This document shows positions 53,031-61,456 of a stretch of 64,000 bases of DNA, one piece after another; position 1 is the first letter of the stretch; each line of letters opens with the position of its first letter. A model generated the notes under the pieces. It had not been told where the DNA came from. It saw only the letters and a list, made by a program, of their open reading frames with translations, and ran no database searches. The position numbers and the translations under genes are program-made. This stretch comes from Streptomyces sp. SID8374 (GTDB lineage: Bacteria; Actinomycetota; Actinomycetes; Streptomycetales; Streptomycetaceae), in assembly GCF_009865135.1 (NCBI RefSeq), contig NZ_WWGH01000001.1, positions 2,542,001 through 2,606,000 on the forward strand. Reading direction: 5' to 3'.

Positions 53031-53951
53031 TCATACCTTCAGATACTTGCGCAGCGCGAAGAGAGCGGCGACGGCCGGCATCAACAGGCCGATCGCGAGC
53101 ACCAGCGGGAGCTTCGTGAGGACCGCGTCCCAGCCGATGAAGTTGATCAGATTCAGCTTCTCCTGGAGGGCGAGACCGCCGTCGATCAGGAAGTACCGGC
53201 CGCCCAGCAGCATCGCGCAGGCCAGCAGACCGCCGATGAGACCGGCGACGGCCGCCTCCATGATGAAGGGGGCCTGGATGTAGAAGCCGGAGGCTCCCAC
53301 CAGCCGCATGATGCCCGTTTCACGTCTCCGGCTGAACGCGGAGACGCGCACGGTGTTGACGATCAGGATCAGCGCGATGACGAGCATGAGGATCATCACG
53401 TAGATCGCGACGACGTTCATGCCGTTCATCAGCTCGAAGAGGTTGTCCAGGATGGACCGCTGGTCCTGGACGGACTGCACCCCGTCCCGCCCAGCGAAGG
53501 CCGTCGCGACGACCTTGTACTTCTGCGGGTCCTTGAGCTTGACGCGGAACGACTCCTGCATCTGGTCGGGCGTGATGTTGCCCGCCATCGGGGAGTCGCC
53601 GAACTGCTCCTGGTAGTGCTTGTACGCCTCGTCGACCGTCTCGAAGTGGACCGGCTTCTGAACGGCCTCCATCTTCTCCAGGTCGGCCTTGATCTGGTTC
53701 TTCTGCTCCGTCGTGACAGCGCCCTTCGCACACTTGGGCATGTCCTTGGCGTCGTTCTTGTTGCAGAGGAAGATCGAGACGTTGACCTTGTCGTACCAGT
53801 AGTCCTTCATCGTGCTGACCTGTTCGCGCATCAGCAGCGCGCCCCCGAACAGGGCGAGCGAGAGGGCGACGGAGACCACGACGGCGAAGGTCATCGTGAG
53901 GTTGCGACGGAGACCGACGCCGATCTCCGACAGGACGAACTGGGCGCGCAT
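53031..53951 (-). CDS. ftsX: Cell division protein FtsX (permease-like)
   Basis: The 306-residue protein has four helices, the first starting MTFAVVVSVALSLALFGGAL. A large extracellular domain lies between helices 1 and 2 (about 45-180, with a Cys pair in SIFLCNKNDAKDMPKC). With FtsE it controls cell-wall hydrolases. The ATG follows GAAAGGA. Unlike many genomes where ftsE and ftsX overlap, 56 bp with a strong hairpin separate them here. Confidence 0.96.
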   Translation of the reverse strand: MRAQFVLSEIGVGLRRNLTMTFAVVVSVALSLALFGGALLMREQVSTMKDYWYDKVNVSIFLCNKNDAKDMPKCAKGAVTTEQKNQIKADLEKMEAVQKPVHFETVDEAYKHYQEQFGDSPMAGNITPDQMQESFRVKLKDPQKYKVVATAFAGRDGVQSVQDQRSILDNLFELMNGMNVVAIYVMILMLVIALILIVNTVRVSAFSRRRETGIMRLVGASGFYIQAPFIMEAAVAGLIGGLLACAMLLGGRYFLIDGGLALQEKLNLINFIGWDAVLTKLPLVLAIGLLMPAVAALFALRKYLKV

Positions 53952-53984
53952 GGCGTCCTTTCAGTGCTCGATACTCGAAATGCG

Positions 53985-54006
53985 CGAGGGGCCCGAGGGC
54001 CCCTCG
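53985..54006 (-). promoter_or_regulatory. Hairpin between ftsE and ftsX
   Basis: CGAGGGGCC (53985-53993) and GGCCCCTCG (53998-54006) form a 9-bp stem with a CGAG tetraloop, starting two bases after the ftsE stop. No T-run follows. It could be a partial terminator or an RNA-stability element that sets the FtsE:FtsX ratio. Confidence 0.6.
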
Positions 54007-54007
54007 G

Positions 54008-54697
54008 TCAGTGCTGGTAGCCGTAGACGCCGCGCGCCTGGTCACGGACGAGACGGCCCTGTTCGAGCTCGATGACGCGCTTGCGCATCTGGTCGACGAT
54101 GTTCTGGTCGTGGGTCGCCATGATCACGGTGGTGCCGGTCCGGTTGATCCGGTCCAGCAGCTTCATGATGCCTACGGAGGTCTGCGGGTCGAGGTTGCCG
54201 GTCGGCTCGTCCGCGATCAGCAGCATCGGGCGGTTGACGAAGGCCCGGGCGATCGCCACCCGCTGCTGCTCACCACCGGAGAGCTCACCGGGCATCCGCT
54301 CCTCCTTGCCGCCGAGGCCGACGAGGTCGAGGACCTGGGGCACGGCCTTGCGGATCTCGCCGCGCGGCTTGCCGATGACCTCCTGAGCGAAGGCCACGTT
54401 CTGCGCGACGGTCTTGTTGGGCAGCAGGCGGAAGTCCTGGAAGACCGTCCCCAGCTGGCGGCGCATCTGCGGCACCTTCCAGTTGGAGAGCCGCGCGAGG
54501 TCCTTGCCGAGCACATGGACCATGCCCGTGCTGGCGCGCTCCTCGCGCAGGATCAGCCGCATGAAGGTCGACTTGCCGGAGCCGGAGGAGCCCACCAGGA
54601 AGACGAACTCACCCTTCTCGATGTCCAGCGAGACATCGCGCAGAGCCGGTCGGGTCTGCTTCGGGTAGGTCTTGGAGACGTTGTCGAATCGGATCAC
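54008..54697 (-). CDS. ftsE: Cell division ATP-binding protein FtsE
   Basis: This 229-residue ABC ATPase drives FtsX. Walker A is [11 protein letters not shown], the signature [15 protein letters not shown], Walker [13 protein letters not shown], and the switch His is in [12 protein letters not shown]. The start is GTG at 54697 (ATC CGA following). It heads the ftsE-ftsX-S41 protease-smpB-ssrA run. Confidence 0.96.
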   Translation of the reverse strand: MIRFDNVSKTYPKQTRPALRDVSLDIEKGEFVFLVGSSGSGKSTFMRLILREERASTGMVHVLGKDLARLSNWKVPQMRRQLGTVFQDFRLLPNKTVAQNVAFAQEVIGKPRGEIRKAVPQVLDLVGLGGKEERMPGELSGGEQQRVAIARAFVNRPMLLIADEPTGNLDPQTSVGIMKLLDRINRTGTTVIMATHDQNIVDQMRKRVIELEQGRLVRDQARGVYGYQH

Positions 54698-54957
54698 GGA
54701 TGCACCACGGTCGGCCGGGAGTAGGTGAGCGTGACCATACGCGAACCGGGCTCACGCGTGCAGGCGGCGTCCGGCAATGGGCGATTTATGGCGGATCGCC
54801 GCCCGGAACGCATCGGGTCGGACCCTCCCTTGTCCGGCGGGCCGCGCCGAAAACGGCGGGAGCTGGCACAGTGGTGGGGGGAACGGTTGCGTTTCCCGGA
54901 GCGTTGTGCGGAGAGAGAAGCAGTCAGCGGCTCCGCCGCGCGGGAGGAGGAATGCGC

Positions 54958-55158
54958 ATGACCTATGACCGACTGGTGTGCGCGAACTGCGCGGCCCCCG
55001 TGAGCGAGGGGCGTTGCCGCGTCTGCCGTGCTGTCCGGCAGCAGATGCTGGAGGAGCAGGAGCAGGGTCCGCTGGCCGGGATGAATCCGGCCATGCTGAT
55101 CGCGCTGATGGTCGTGCTGCTGGCGGCGCTCGCGCTGCTGGCCCACCAAACGGCCTGA
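54958..55158 (+). CDS. Small zinc-ribbon membrane protein, 66 aa
   Basis: The 66-residue protein begins MTYDRLVCANCAAPVSEGRC, with two CxxC motifs (CANC and CRVC) forming a short zinc ribbon. One transmembrane helix follows (AMLIALMVVLLAALALLAHQ). The ATG at 54958 is preferred over 54952 because GGAGGAGG is at proper distance. It is divergent from ftsE and ends at a strong bidirectional terminator. The function is unknown. Confidence 0.78.
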   Translation: MTYDRLVCANCAAPVSEGRCRVCRAVRQQMLEEQEQGPLAGMNPAMLIALMVVLLAALALLAHQTA

Positions 55159-55207
55159 CCCGCCCTGTACGGCCCCCTGGGGCCCCGTGAAGCACCCGAA
55201 GCCAGCA

Positions 55208-55249
55208 GGAAGGGCCCGGGAGGCGTTGTGCTGCCTCCCGGGCCCTTCC
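55208..55249. terminator. Bidirectional terminator
   Basis: A perfect 17-bp stem (55208-55224 with 55233-55249) has an 8-nt loop, between the zinc-ribbon gene and the convergent LAETG gene. Confidence 0.85.
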
Positions 55250-55308
55250 GTGCGTCGCCGGACCGTGTACGGGGCTCAGGTGCCCCCGTACGCGATCCTC
55301 GGCGGGTC

Positions 55309-56301
55309 CTAGGCGACCGTGCGGCCGCCGCCGACCAGACGCGGCAGGATGCGGAAGCCGATGCCGCCGGCGATCATCGTCGCGGCACCGATGACCAGGA
55401 AGGTGGTCTCGGCCGCACCGGTCTCGGCGAGCTCTTCCTTGCCCTTGCTCTGCTCGACCGGCTGGTTGCCGACGCTGTTGGGGCCCGTGTTGTCGGCGCA
55501 CTCGACGACGCCGGACTCGACGGTGCAGGCCTCGTCGCCACCGGTCGCGGAACCGGAGGTGCCGGAGCCGACCGTGGTGGAGCCGGCCGTGGTGGAGCCG
55601 GCCGTGGTGGAGCCGGTGGTACCGGTCGTGCCGGTGCCGCCGTCGTCGCCGCCGGAGCCGCCGGTGTTGCCCGAACCACCGTCGCTGCCGGAGCCGCCGT
55701 TGCTGCCGCCCGTGTTGCCCGAGCCACCGTTGTTGCCCGAGCCACCGTTGTTGCCCGAGCCACCGTTGTTGCCCGAGCCACCGTTGTTGCCCGAGCCACC
55801 GTTGTTACCGGAGCCGCCGTTGTTGCCGCCCTCGGAGGTGCCGCCCTGGTCGCCACCCTCGGAGGTGCCACCCTGGTCGCCACCCTCGGACGTGCCGCCC
55901 TGGTCGCCACCCTCGGAGGTGCCACCCTGGTCACCGCCCTCAGAGGTACCGCCCTGGTCACCGCCCTCCGACGTGCCACCCTGGTCGCCACCCTCAGAGG
56001 TACCGCCCTGGTCACCGCCCTCCGACGTGCCACCCTGGTCGCCACCCTCGGACGTACCGCCCTGGTCGCCACCCTCGGAGGTACCACCCTGGTCAGCACC
56101 GCCGATGGGGTTCTCGCCGCTGGTGTTGCCCTCGATGAGGCCCCCGATGAGACCACCGTCGGTGTTCTCGTCCTGGGTGGTCACCTGGTCCTCGGGACCG
56201 TTCAGTGCCTGCGCCGCACCCGCGGCGGTCAGCGAGGCACCCGCGGCGATGATCGCGCCGGCGGTTATCCGCGCGACGCGAACGCGCGTCTTCTTCGTCA
56301 T
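55309..56301 (-). CDS. Repeat-rich surface protein with LAETG sorting signal
   Basis: The 330-residue exported protein has a signal peptide at about 1-33 (RITAGAIIAAGASLTAAGAA). Ten DQGGTSEGG units and six NNGGSG units follow, then Gly/Ser/Thr-rich sequence, a short Cys-containing segment (ACTVESGVVECADNTG), and LAETG at 291-295. A hydrophobic helix and basic tail end the protein. LAXTG is the signal for class E sortases in Streptomyces, so it is probably linked covalently to the cell wall. Repeats are low in hydrophobics, so they likely act as a flexible stalk or matrix component. The biological role is unknown. Confidence 0.88.
   Translation of the reverse strand: MTKKTRVRVARITAGAIIAAGASLTAAGAAQALNGPEDQVTTQDENTDGGLIGGLIEGNTSGENPIGGADQGGTSEGGDQGGTSEGGDQGGTSEGGDQGGTSEGGDQGGTSEGGDQGGTSEGGDQGGTSEGGDQGGTSEGGDQGGTSEGGDQGGTSEGGNNGGSGNNGGSGNNGGSGNNGGSGNNGGSGNNGGSGNTGGSNGGSGSDGGSGNTGGSGGDDGGTGTTGTTGSTTAGSTTAGSTTVGSGTSGSATGGDEACTVESGVVECADNTGPNSVGNQPVEQSKGKEELAETGAAETTFLVIGAATMIAGGIGFRILPRLVGGGRTVA
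55717..55824. repeat. Six 18-bp tandem repeats (NNGGSG)
   Basis: Six consecutive 18-bp units encode Asn-Asn-Gly-Gly-Ser-Gly in the minus-strand surface protein. Most copies share the same codons, which indicates recent duplication. Confidence 0.85.
55825..56094. repeat. Ten 27-bp tandem repeats (DQGGTSEGG)
   Basis: Ten uninterrupted 27-bp units span exactly 270 bp inside the surface-protein gene. Units differ mainly at third codon positions (for example GTC/GTA before the Ser codon). The amino acid repeat is kept perfect while the DNA drifts. Confidence 0.88.
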
Positions 56302-56655
56302 CTGTTGCTACCCCCAGTAGCTGATCTCGTCAGTGGAGCAGCCATATGCGGGCCACGGCAGCCCTGCGGGGATCGCTCTACGGCGAGGCCACGTTCGTAT
56401 CGTGGTCACCCCGCCGGCCCCCCGGTTCGCACCCGTCCCAGACATACGCATGCTGCTCCAGCACCCTTGCCAGAGTTAAGGATTCCGTCAAGGTCGTTGT
56501 GTGCACTACGCACCTTATAGGGGTTCTTGACGGCCATTCGACAGCACGACTGTGACGCATCGGGCACAGTTTCCCCCCAACTCGCCACGGCGGTACCTCG
56601 ACGCGAACGGGCCCGGACAGTTCCCTGTCCGGGCCCAACCCTCGTACGGCGGAGG
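56302..56655. other. 354-bp intergenic region, LAETG gene to prfB
   Basis: No gene is supported. The zone 56460-56530 is notably AT-richer and holds minus-strand promoter-like hexamers (TATAAG near 56517) for the LAETG gene. The prfB terminator is at 56609-56636. Confidence 0.5.
56609..56636 (-). terminator. Terminator of prfB
   Basis: GGGCCCGGACAG (56609-56620) and CTGTCCGGGCCC (56625-56636) form a perfect 12-bp stem with a TTCC tetraloop, 20 nt after the prfB stop. Confidence 0.85.
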
Positions 56656-57762
56656 TTACTTCTCGCGCTGCTTGCGCCAGCGGATGCCCGCCTCGACGAA
56701 GCCGTCGATCTCGCCGTTGAAGACCGCTTCGGGGTTGCCCATCTCGAACTCCGTACGCAGGTCCTTGACCATCTGGTACGGGTGGAGGACGTACGAACGC
56801 ATCTGGTTGCCCCAGGAGTTGCCGCCGTCGCCCTTGAGCGCGTTCATCTTGGCCTGCTCCTCCTGGCGGCGGCGCTCGAGGAGCTTGGCCTGGAGGACGT
56901 TCATCGCGGACGCCTTGTTCTGGATCTGCGAGCGCTCGTTCTGGCAGGAGACGACGATGCCGGTCGGCAGGTGGGTCAGCCGGACCGCGGAGTCCGTCGT
57001 GTTGACGCCCTGTCCGCCGGGGCCCGAGGAGCGGTACACGTCGATGCGCAGCTCGGACTCGTCGATCTCGATGTGGTCGGTCTGCTCCACGACCGGGAGC
57101 ACCTCGACGCCCGCGAAGGACGTCTGGCGGCGGCCCTGGTTGTCGAAGGGCGAGATCCGGACCAGGCGGTGGGTGCCCTGCTCCACGGAGAGCGTGCCGT
57201 AGGCGTACGGGACCTGGACGGAGAAGGTGGTCGACTTGATGCCGGCCTCTTCGGCGTACGCCGTCTCGTAGACCTCGGTCTTGTAGTTGTGCCGCTCGGC
57301 CCAGCGGAGGTACATGCGCTGGAGCTTCTCCGCGAAGTCGGCGGCGTCCACGCCACCGGCCTCGGCGCGGACGGTCACCAGCGCCTCGCGGGCGTCGTAC
57401 TCGCCGGACAGGAGGGTGCGGACCTCCATCTCGTCCAGCGCCTTGCGCACCGACTCCAGCTCGGCCTCGGCCTCGGCGAGCGCCTCGGCGTCGCCCTCGT
57501 CCTCGGCGAGCTCGAAGAGGACCGCGAGGTCGTCGATGCGACCGCGCAGGGTCTCGGTCTTGCGGACCTCGGCCTGGAGGTGCGAAAGCTTGCTGGTGAT
57601 CTTCTGGGCCGCGTCCGGGTCGTCCCAGAGGGACGGTGCCGCTGCCTGCTCCTCGAGCGCGGCGATGTCCGCCCTCAGCGCATCCAGGTCCAGGACGGCC
57701 TCGATCGACCCCATGGTCGAGGAGAGGGACTTCAGCTCTTCGGAAATATCGACGACTGCCAC
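56656..57762 (-). CDS. prfB: Peptide chain release factor 2
   Basis: This 368-residue factor recognises UGA and UAA. The codon-reading SPF motif is at 204-206 ([10 protein letters not shown]) and the peptidyl-hydrolysis GGQ at 249-251 ([14 protein letters not shown]), the standard RF2 spacing. The frame is continuous from the GTG at 57762, so the programmed +1 frameshift found in many bacterial prfB genes is absent, as known for several high-GC actinobacteria. The ribosome site is weak. Confidence 0.96.
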   Translation of the reverse strand: MAVVDISEELKSLSSTMGSIEAVLDLDALRADIAALEEQAAAPSLWDDPDAAQKITSKLSHLQAEVRKTETLRGRIDDLAVLFELAEDEGDAEALAEAEAELESVRKALDEMEVRTLLSGEYDAREALVTVRAEAGGVDAADFAEKLQRMYLRWAERHNYKTEVYETAYAEEAGIKSTTFSVQVPYAYGTLSVEQGTHRLVRISPFDNQGRRQTSFAGVEVLPVVEQTDHIEIDESELRIDVYRSSGPGGQGVNTTDSAVRLTHLPTGIVVSCQNERSQIQNKASAMNVLQAKLLERRRQEEQAKMNALKGDGGNSWGNQMRSYVLHPYQMVKDLRTEFEMGNPEAVFNGEIDGFVEAGIRWRKQREK

Positions 57763-57865
57763 GGGTCCAGCGTAACGGCATGGCGGATGAAGCTTGCCCT
57801 CCCCCGGGGACCGGTCCGGGGAAAGAGCTTCCTGAAGGCCGCTCACGGGGTCGCCCCCGGGCCTT

Positions 57866-59116
57866 CTACGGGATCGCCGGCGCCGAGTTCTCGCTGTCCT
57901 GGGGCCCCGCCGGGTCCCCGTCGCCGCCGCCCGCGGCGAACCAGCCGCCCACCGCGACGGCCGCGCAGAGCAGCAGGGCCGCCGCCCCCAGGGTGATACG
58001 GCGCTTGCGGACGGCCGCCGCCTTGTTACGGGCGGAGCCGGGGCGCGGCTTTCCGGGGGCGCGCGGGGCGCGGGCGGTGCCGAGCGGGCCGCCGGCCAGC
58101 TCGTCGGGGGCGGGGACGCGCATGCTCGTGTGGGTGTCCCGGTTGGAGTCCGGGGACGAGCCGGGCACCAGCGGGACCGCCCCGCGGCGGCGCGGCTCCT
58201 CGGCGGAGGGCGTGTACTGCTGCTCGTCGTACGCCGGTGGCTGCTGCTCCGTCTCGTCGCCGCCGGGCTCGTCCACGTCCAGGGGCGGGATGCCGGCGAG
58301 GAGCGGGAGCAGGTCCCTCAGGCGTACGGCCAGCTCGGAGGCGCGGAGCCGGGAGGCCGGGGCCTTGGCCAGGCACTGGACCAGGAGCTGCCACAGCTCC
58401 TCGGGGATGCCGGGGAGCGGGACGACGGTCTCGGTGACGTGGCGGCGCAGGACCGCGCCGGGGTGGCCGCCGCCGAAGGGGGTGAACCCGGCGAGCAGCT
58501 CGTACAGCACGGTCGCCAGCGCGTAGATGTCGACGGCGGCGCGCGGCGGGAGGCCCTCGACGATCTCGGGGGCCAGGTAGTCCGGCGTGCCGATGATCTT
58601 GGTGGCCTTGGTGCGGCGCGGGGTGTCGATGAGCTTGGCGACGCCGAAGTCGGTGAGCAGGGCGGGGTGGGAGCCGCCGGGGCCGAGGGGCCCCTCCATG
58701 TCGAGGAGGATGTTCTCCGGCTTGACGTCCCGGTGGACCACTCCGGCCTTGTGGGCGGCGGCCAGGCCGTCGGCGACGTCCGCGATGATCGCGACGGCGG
58801 CCTCGGGGGCGAGGCGGCGTTCGCGGTCCAGGCGGGTGCGCAGGTCGGTGCCGCGTACGAGGGTCATGACCAGGGCGAGGTCGTTGCCGTCCACCACGAG
58901 GTCCCGGACGGCGACCACCTGGGGGTGGTCGAGTCCGAGCAGGGCGGTGCGCTCCTGTACGAAGCGGCCCACGAGCTCCTGGTCGGACGCGAGGTCCTCA
59001 CGGAGCAGCTTGATGGCGACCGGGCCCTCGGGCCCTTCGCCGAGCCACACCGTGCCGGCGCTGCCGCGCCCCAGGATCTGGTGGGCCGTGTACCGGCTGC
59101 CGATATTCCGTGCCAA
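57866..59116 (-). CDS. pkaB: Serine/threonine protein kinase PkaB
   Basis: The 416-residue Hanks-type kinase has a Gly-rich loop ([11 protein letters not shown]), Lys36 in VAIKLLRE, the catalytic Asp130 in [17 protein letters not shown] at 156-158, and [14 protein letters not shown] linker rich in charged residues leads to one C-terminal helix ([20 protein letters not shown]) and a short outside tail. The TTG at 59116 is the start, since a terminator hairpin separates it from upstream in-frame codons. Name and length fit S. coelicolor PkaB (about 417 aa, from memory). It is next to pkaA. Confidence 0.92.
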   Translation of the reverse strand: MARNIGSRYTAHQILGRGSAGTVWLGEGPEGPVAIKLLREDLASDQELVGRFVQERTALLGLDHPQVVAVRDLVVDGNDLALVMTLVRGTDLRTRLDRERRLAPEAAVAIIADVADGLAAAHKAGVVHRDVKPENILLDMEGPLGPGGSHPALLTDFGVAKLIDTPRRTKATKIIGTPDYLAPEIVEGLPPRAAVDIYALATVLYELLAGFTPFGGGHPGAVLRRHVTETVVPLPGIPEELWQLLVQCLAKAPASRLRASELAVRLRDLLPLLAGIPPLDVDEPGGDETEQQPPAYDEQQYTPSAEEPRRRGAVPLVPGSSPDSNRDTHTSMRVPAPDELAGGPLGTARAPRAPGKPRPGSARNKAAAVRKRRITLGAAALLLCAAVAVGGWFAAGGGDGDPAGPQDSENSAPAIP

Positions 59117-59207
59117 GACTGCTCCCTCAGCGGCTGGCGGTGGACCCCCGGTCGACAAAGTTACGCGGCGTTCGGGGTGGTGCGTGCCCAGGATGGCGCC
59201 AACCTGC

Positions 59208-59238
59208 ACTTCTCCGGGCCGATTGGGCCCGGAGAAGT
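59208..59238 (-). terminator. Terminator of pkaA
   Basis: ACTTCTCCGGGCC (59208-59220) pairs with GGCCCGGAGAAGT (59226-59238), a perfect 13-bp stem between pkaA and pkaB. The two kinases may therefore be separate transcripts. Confidence 0.8.
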
Positions 59239-59264
59239 CGACAAAGGGACAGAGCCGGGGGCCG

Positions 59265-60941
59265 TCAGGCCCCGCCCGTGCCCCCGGAGTCGCCGGTGGC
59301 CTCGCCGAGCTTGGAGACCCAGTCGGTGACCTTGCCGATCGCGTCGCCGATCGCCTCCCAGTAGCCCTTGCCCTGGGCGACCCAGTCCTGGACCGGGGTC
59401 AGCTCCCAGATGAGCCAGCCGGCGATGACCAGCAGCACCACGGTGAACAGGCAGCCCTTGAGGCAGCCGAGACCGGGGATGCGCATCGGGTTGGCGCTGC
59501 GCTGCCTCGGCGGACGCGGCTCACGCGGGGCGGGCTGCTGGGGCTGCTGCGGCTGCGGGGGCGCGTACTGCTGGCGCTGGGGCTGCTGCGGGGCCTGGTA
59601 GCGCTGCGGCTGGTGCTGCTGGGGCTGCTGCTGCGGGTACTGCTGCTGGAGCGGCTGCTGCCGGTGCTGCGGCGGCGGCTGCTGGCGCTGGGGAGGCTGC
59701 TGGGGCGCCTGGCGCTGGGGGCGGCGGCGCAGCGGGTCCTGGCTCGGGTCCAGATACTGCACCTGGGTCTGCTCGTTGCGGTCGCGGGCCGCCTGGAGCT
59801 GCGACTGCCAGGGGTGCGGGCCGTCCGGCTGCGGAGGCCCGTCGGGGCGCTGCGGCACGGGCGGCATGACGGCGGTCGGGTCGGCGTGGCCCTGGTGGGA
59901 GCCGGGGCCGCCCGGCCCGCCGGTCTGCGGGAGCACGCTGGTGGCGGCCGCCGGGTCGTACGAGCCCGCGTTGCTCGGCAGCACCTGCGTGGGGTCGGCG
60001 GCGCCGGGCGTCTCCGGGACGGCGGTGGGCGCCGGGTCCGGTGCGAGCAGGGCACCCACCCCGTCGGCGGCGGCGATCTGCGCCGAGTTCGCGTGGACGC
60101 CGATGCCCGAGGCGACCGTACGCAGGCCACGGGCCAGGTTCTCGGCGCTGGGCCGCTGGTCGGGGTCCTTGCGCAGGCAGCGCTCTATGACCGTCCAGAG
60201 CGGCTCGGGGACGGTGGAGGGGCGGCGGGGCTCCTCGCTGAGGTGCCGGTGCAGGACTTCGAGGGCGGTGCCCCCGGCGAACGGCGGGCGGCCGGTGACC
60301 AGCTCGTACAGCAGGATGCCCGCGCCGTAGATGTCCACGGCGGAGGTCTGCGGGCGGCCCTCGGCGGACTCGGGGGCCACATAGGCGGGGGTGCCGACGA
60401 ACTCGTGCGTCCGGGTCAGCCCCGGGGAGTCGGCGAGGCGCGCGATGCCGAAGTCGGTGAGCATCGGGGTCATGCCGCCGTCGCGCTCGTCCAGCAGCAC
60501 GTTGGCCGGCTTGAGGTCGCGGTGGACGACGCCGTCGGCGTGGCTGGCGGCGAGCGCGTCGGCGATCTGCGCGGTGAGCAGGGCGGCGGCGACCGGGGTG
60601 AGCGGGCCGTTGGCGCGCAGGTAGCGGTGGAGGTCGGGACCGTCGATCAGGTCCATCACCAGGGCGAGGAGATCACCCTCGACGACCAGGTCGCGGGTGC
60701 GCACGATGTTGGGGTGCGTGAGCCGCAACAGGACCGAGCGCTCCCGCAGGAACCGCATCACGACATCGGCGTCGTTGGCGAGCTCCTCCTTGAGGACCTT
60801 GATCGCCACGGTCTCGCCGGGCTGACCGGCGACGGCTGCCTCGGCGCCCGCGGTCTCCCGCTGGCGGGCTCGCCAGACGGTGCCCGTGGCGCCGCGTCCG
60901 AGCGGCTCCTCGAGGAGGTACTTGCTGCCTACCGGCCGCAC
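59265..60941 (-). CDS. pkaA: Serine/threonine protein kinase PkaA
   Basis: The 558-residue Hanks-type kinase has a Gly loop (GRGATGTVW), Lys48 (VAIKVLKE), catalytic Asp142 (VVHRDLKPANVLLD), DFG at 163-165 and GTPAYVAPESAEG. A Gln/Pro-rich linker of about 120 residues (for example QQPPQRQQPPPQHRQQ) precedes one transmembrane helix (GCLFTVVLLVIAGWLIWEL) and a small outside domain. The GTG at 60941 has GGGAG eight bases upstream. It is divergent from an FHA-domain gene, a possible phospho-Thr partner. Confidence 0.93.
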   Translation of the reverse strand: MRPVGSKYLLEEPLGRGATGTVWRARQRETAGAEAAVAGQPGETVAIKVLKEELANDADVVMRFLRERSVLLRLTHPNIVRTRDLVVEGDLLALVMDLIDGPDLHRYLRANGPLTPVAAALLTAQIADALAASHADGVVHRDLKPANVLLDERDGGMTPMLTDFGIARLADSPGLTRTHEFVGTPAYVAPESAEGRPQTSAVDIYGAGILLYELVTGRPPFAGGTALEVLHRHLSEEPRRPSTVPEPLWTVIERCLRKDPDQRPSAENLARGLRTVASGIGVHANSAQIAAADGVGALLAPDPAPTAVPETPGAADPTQVLPSNAGSYDPAAATSVLPQTGGPGGPGSHQGHADPTAVMPPVPQRPDGPPQPDGPHPWQSQLQAARDRNEQTQVQYLDPSQDPLRRRPQRQAPQQPPQRQQPPPQHRQQPLQQQYPQQQPQQHQPQRYQAPQQPQRQQYAPPQPQQPQQPAPREPRPPRQRSANPMRIPGLGCLKGCLFTVVLLVIAGWLIWELTPVQDWVAQGKGYWEAIGDAIGKVTDWVSKLGEATGDSGGTGGA

Positions 60942-61456
60942 GTCATGCGCTCCCTGCTGATCGTGGTGCTTGCGGTTCCCCCGGGCCCGCCCCGGGTGTT
61001 CCGGCCCGATGTTCCGGCCCACTCTAATGCCGCCGGACAAGGGGGCGGGGTGCCTGTGGAGGAGGGGCTCCGAGGGTCGCGTTTCGGGGAAAGACGCATA
61101 GACCGGACAGATGGTTGCCACGTGCGGTTGACGCTCGGGAATCGGAGGGTCGAACAGTAGTGCCGCACACCTGCCCGGACAGGTGCGGGCGGCCCCGATC
61201 ACAGAGGTCCGGGCGGCGGGAACCGGACGCAAGCAGGCACTTTTGCGCCCACAGCCGACCATTCAAGATCATTTAAAGGTGACCGCCGGGCGTGTTGTCA
61301 GTGGCAGGTGCGAGGATGCCTCCAAGCACGGATCTGACGGGTCGGGAGCCCGGGGTCCGTGAAGACCTGTACGGACGACCTGTCCGTGCCGGGCGGGGGG
61401 AATCACAGGGCGTTTCCCCTGCCGGGCACCCCGCGCAGAAGGGACCGCCGACGGCG
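60942..61456. other. 515-bp divergent region between pkaA and FHA-FtsK gene
   Basis: No gene is convincing here. Short inverted repeats are present: CACGGA/TCCGTG (61328-61333 with 61356-61361) and ACGGAC/GTCCGT (61371-61376 with 61382-61387). The motif CCGGACAG occurs twice (about 61101 and 61174). The length allows two promoters and a leader on the plus strand. Confidence 0.45.

Noticed and set aside
55717..56094. CRISPR array
   Set aside because: The repeats are contiguous in-frame coding units without unique spacers and lie in an exported protein gene.
57600..57762. Programmed +1 frameshift in prfB
   Set aside because: The frame from the GTG is continuous with no early in-frame TGA.
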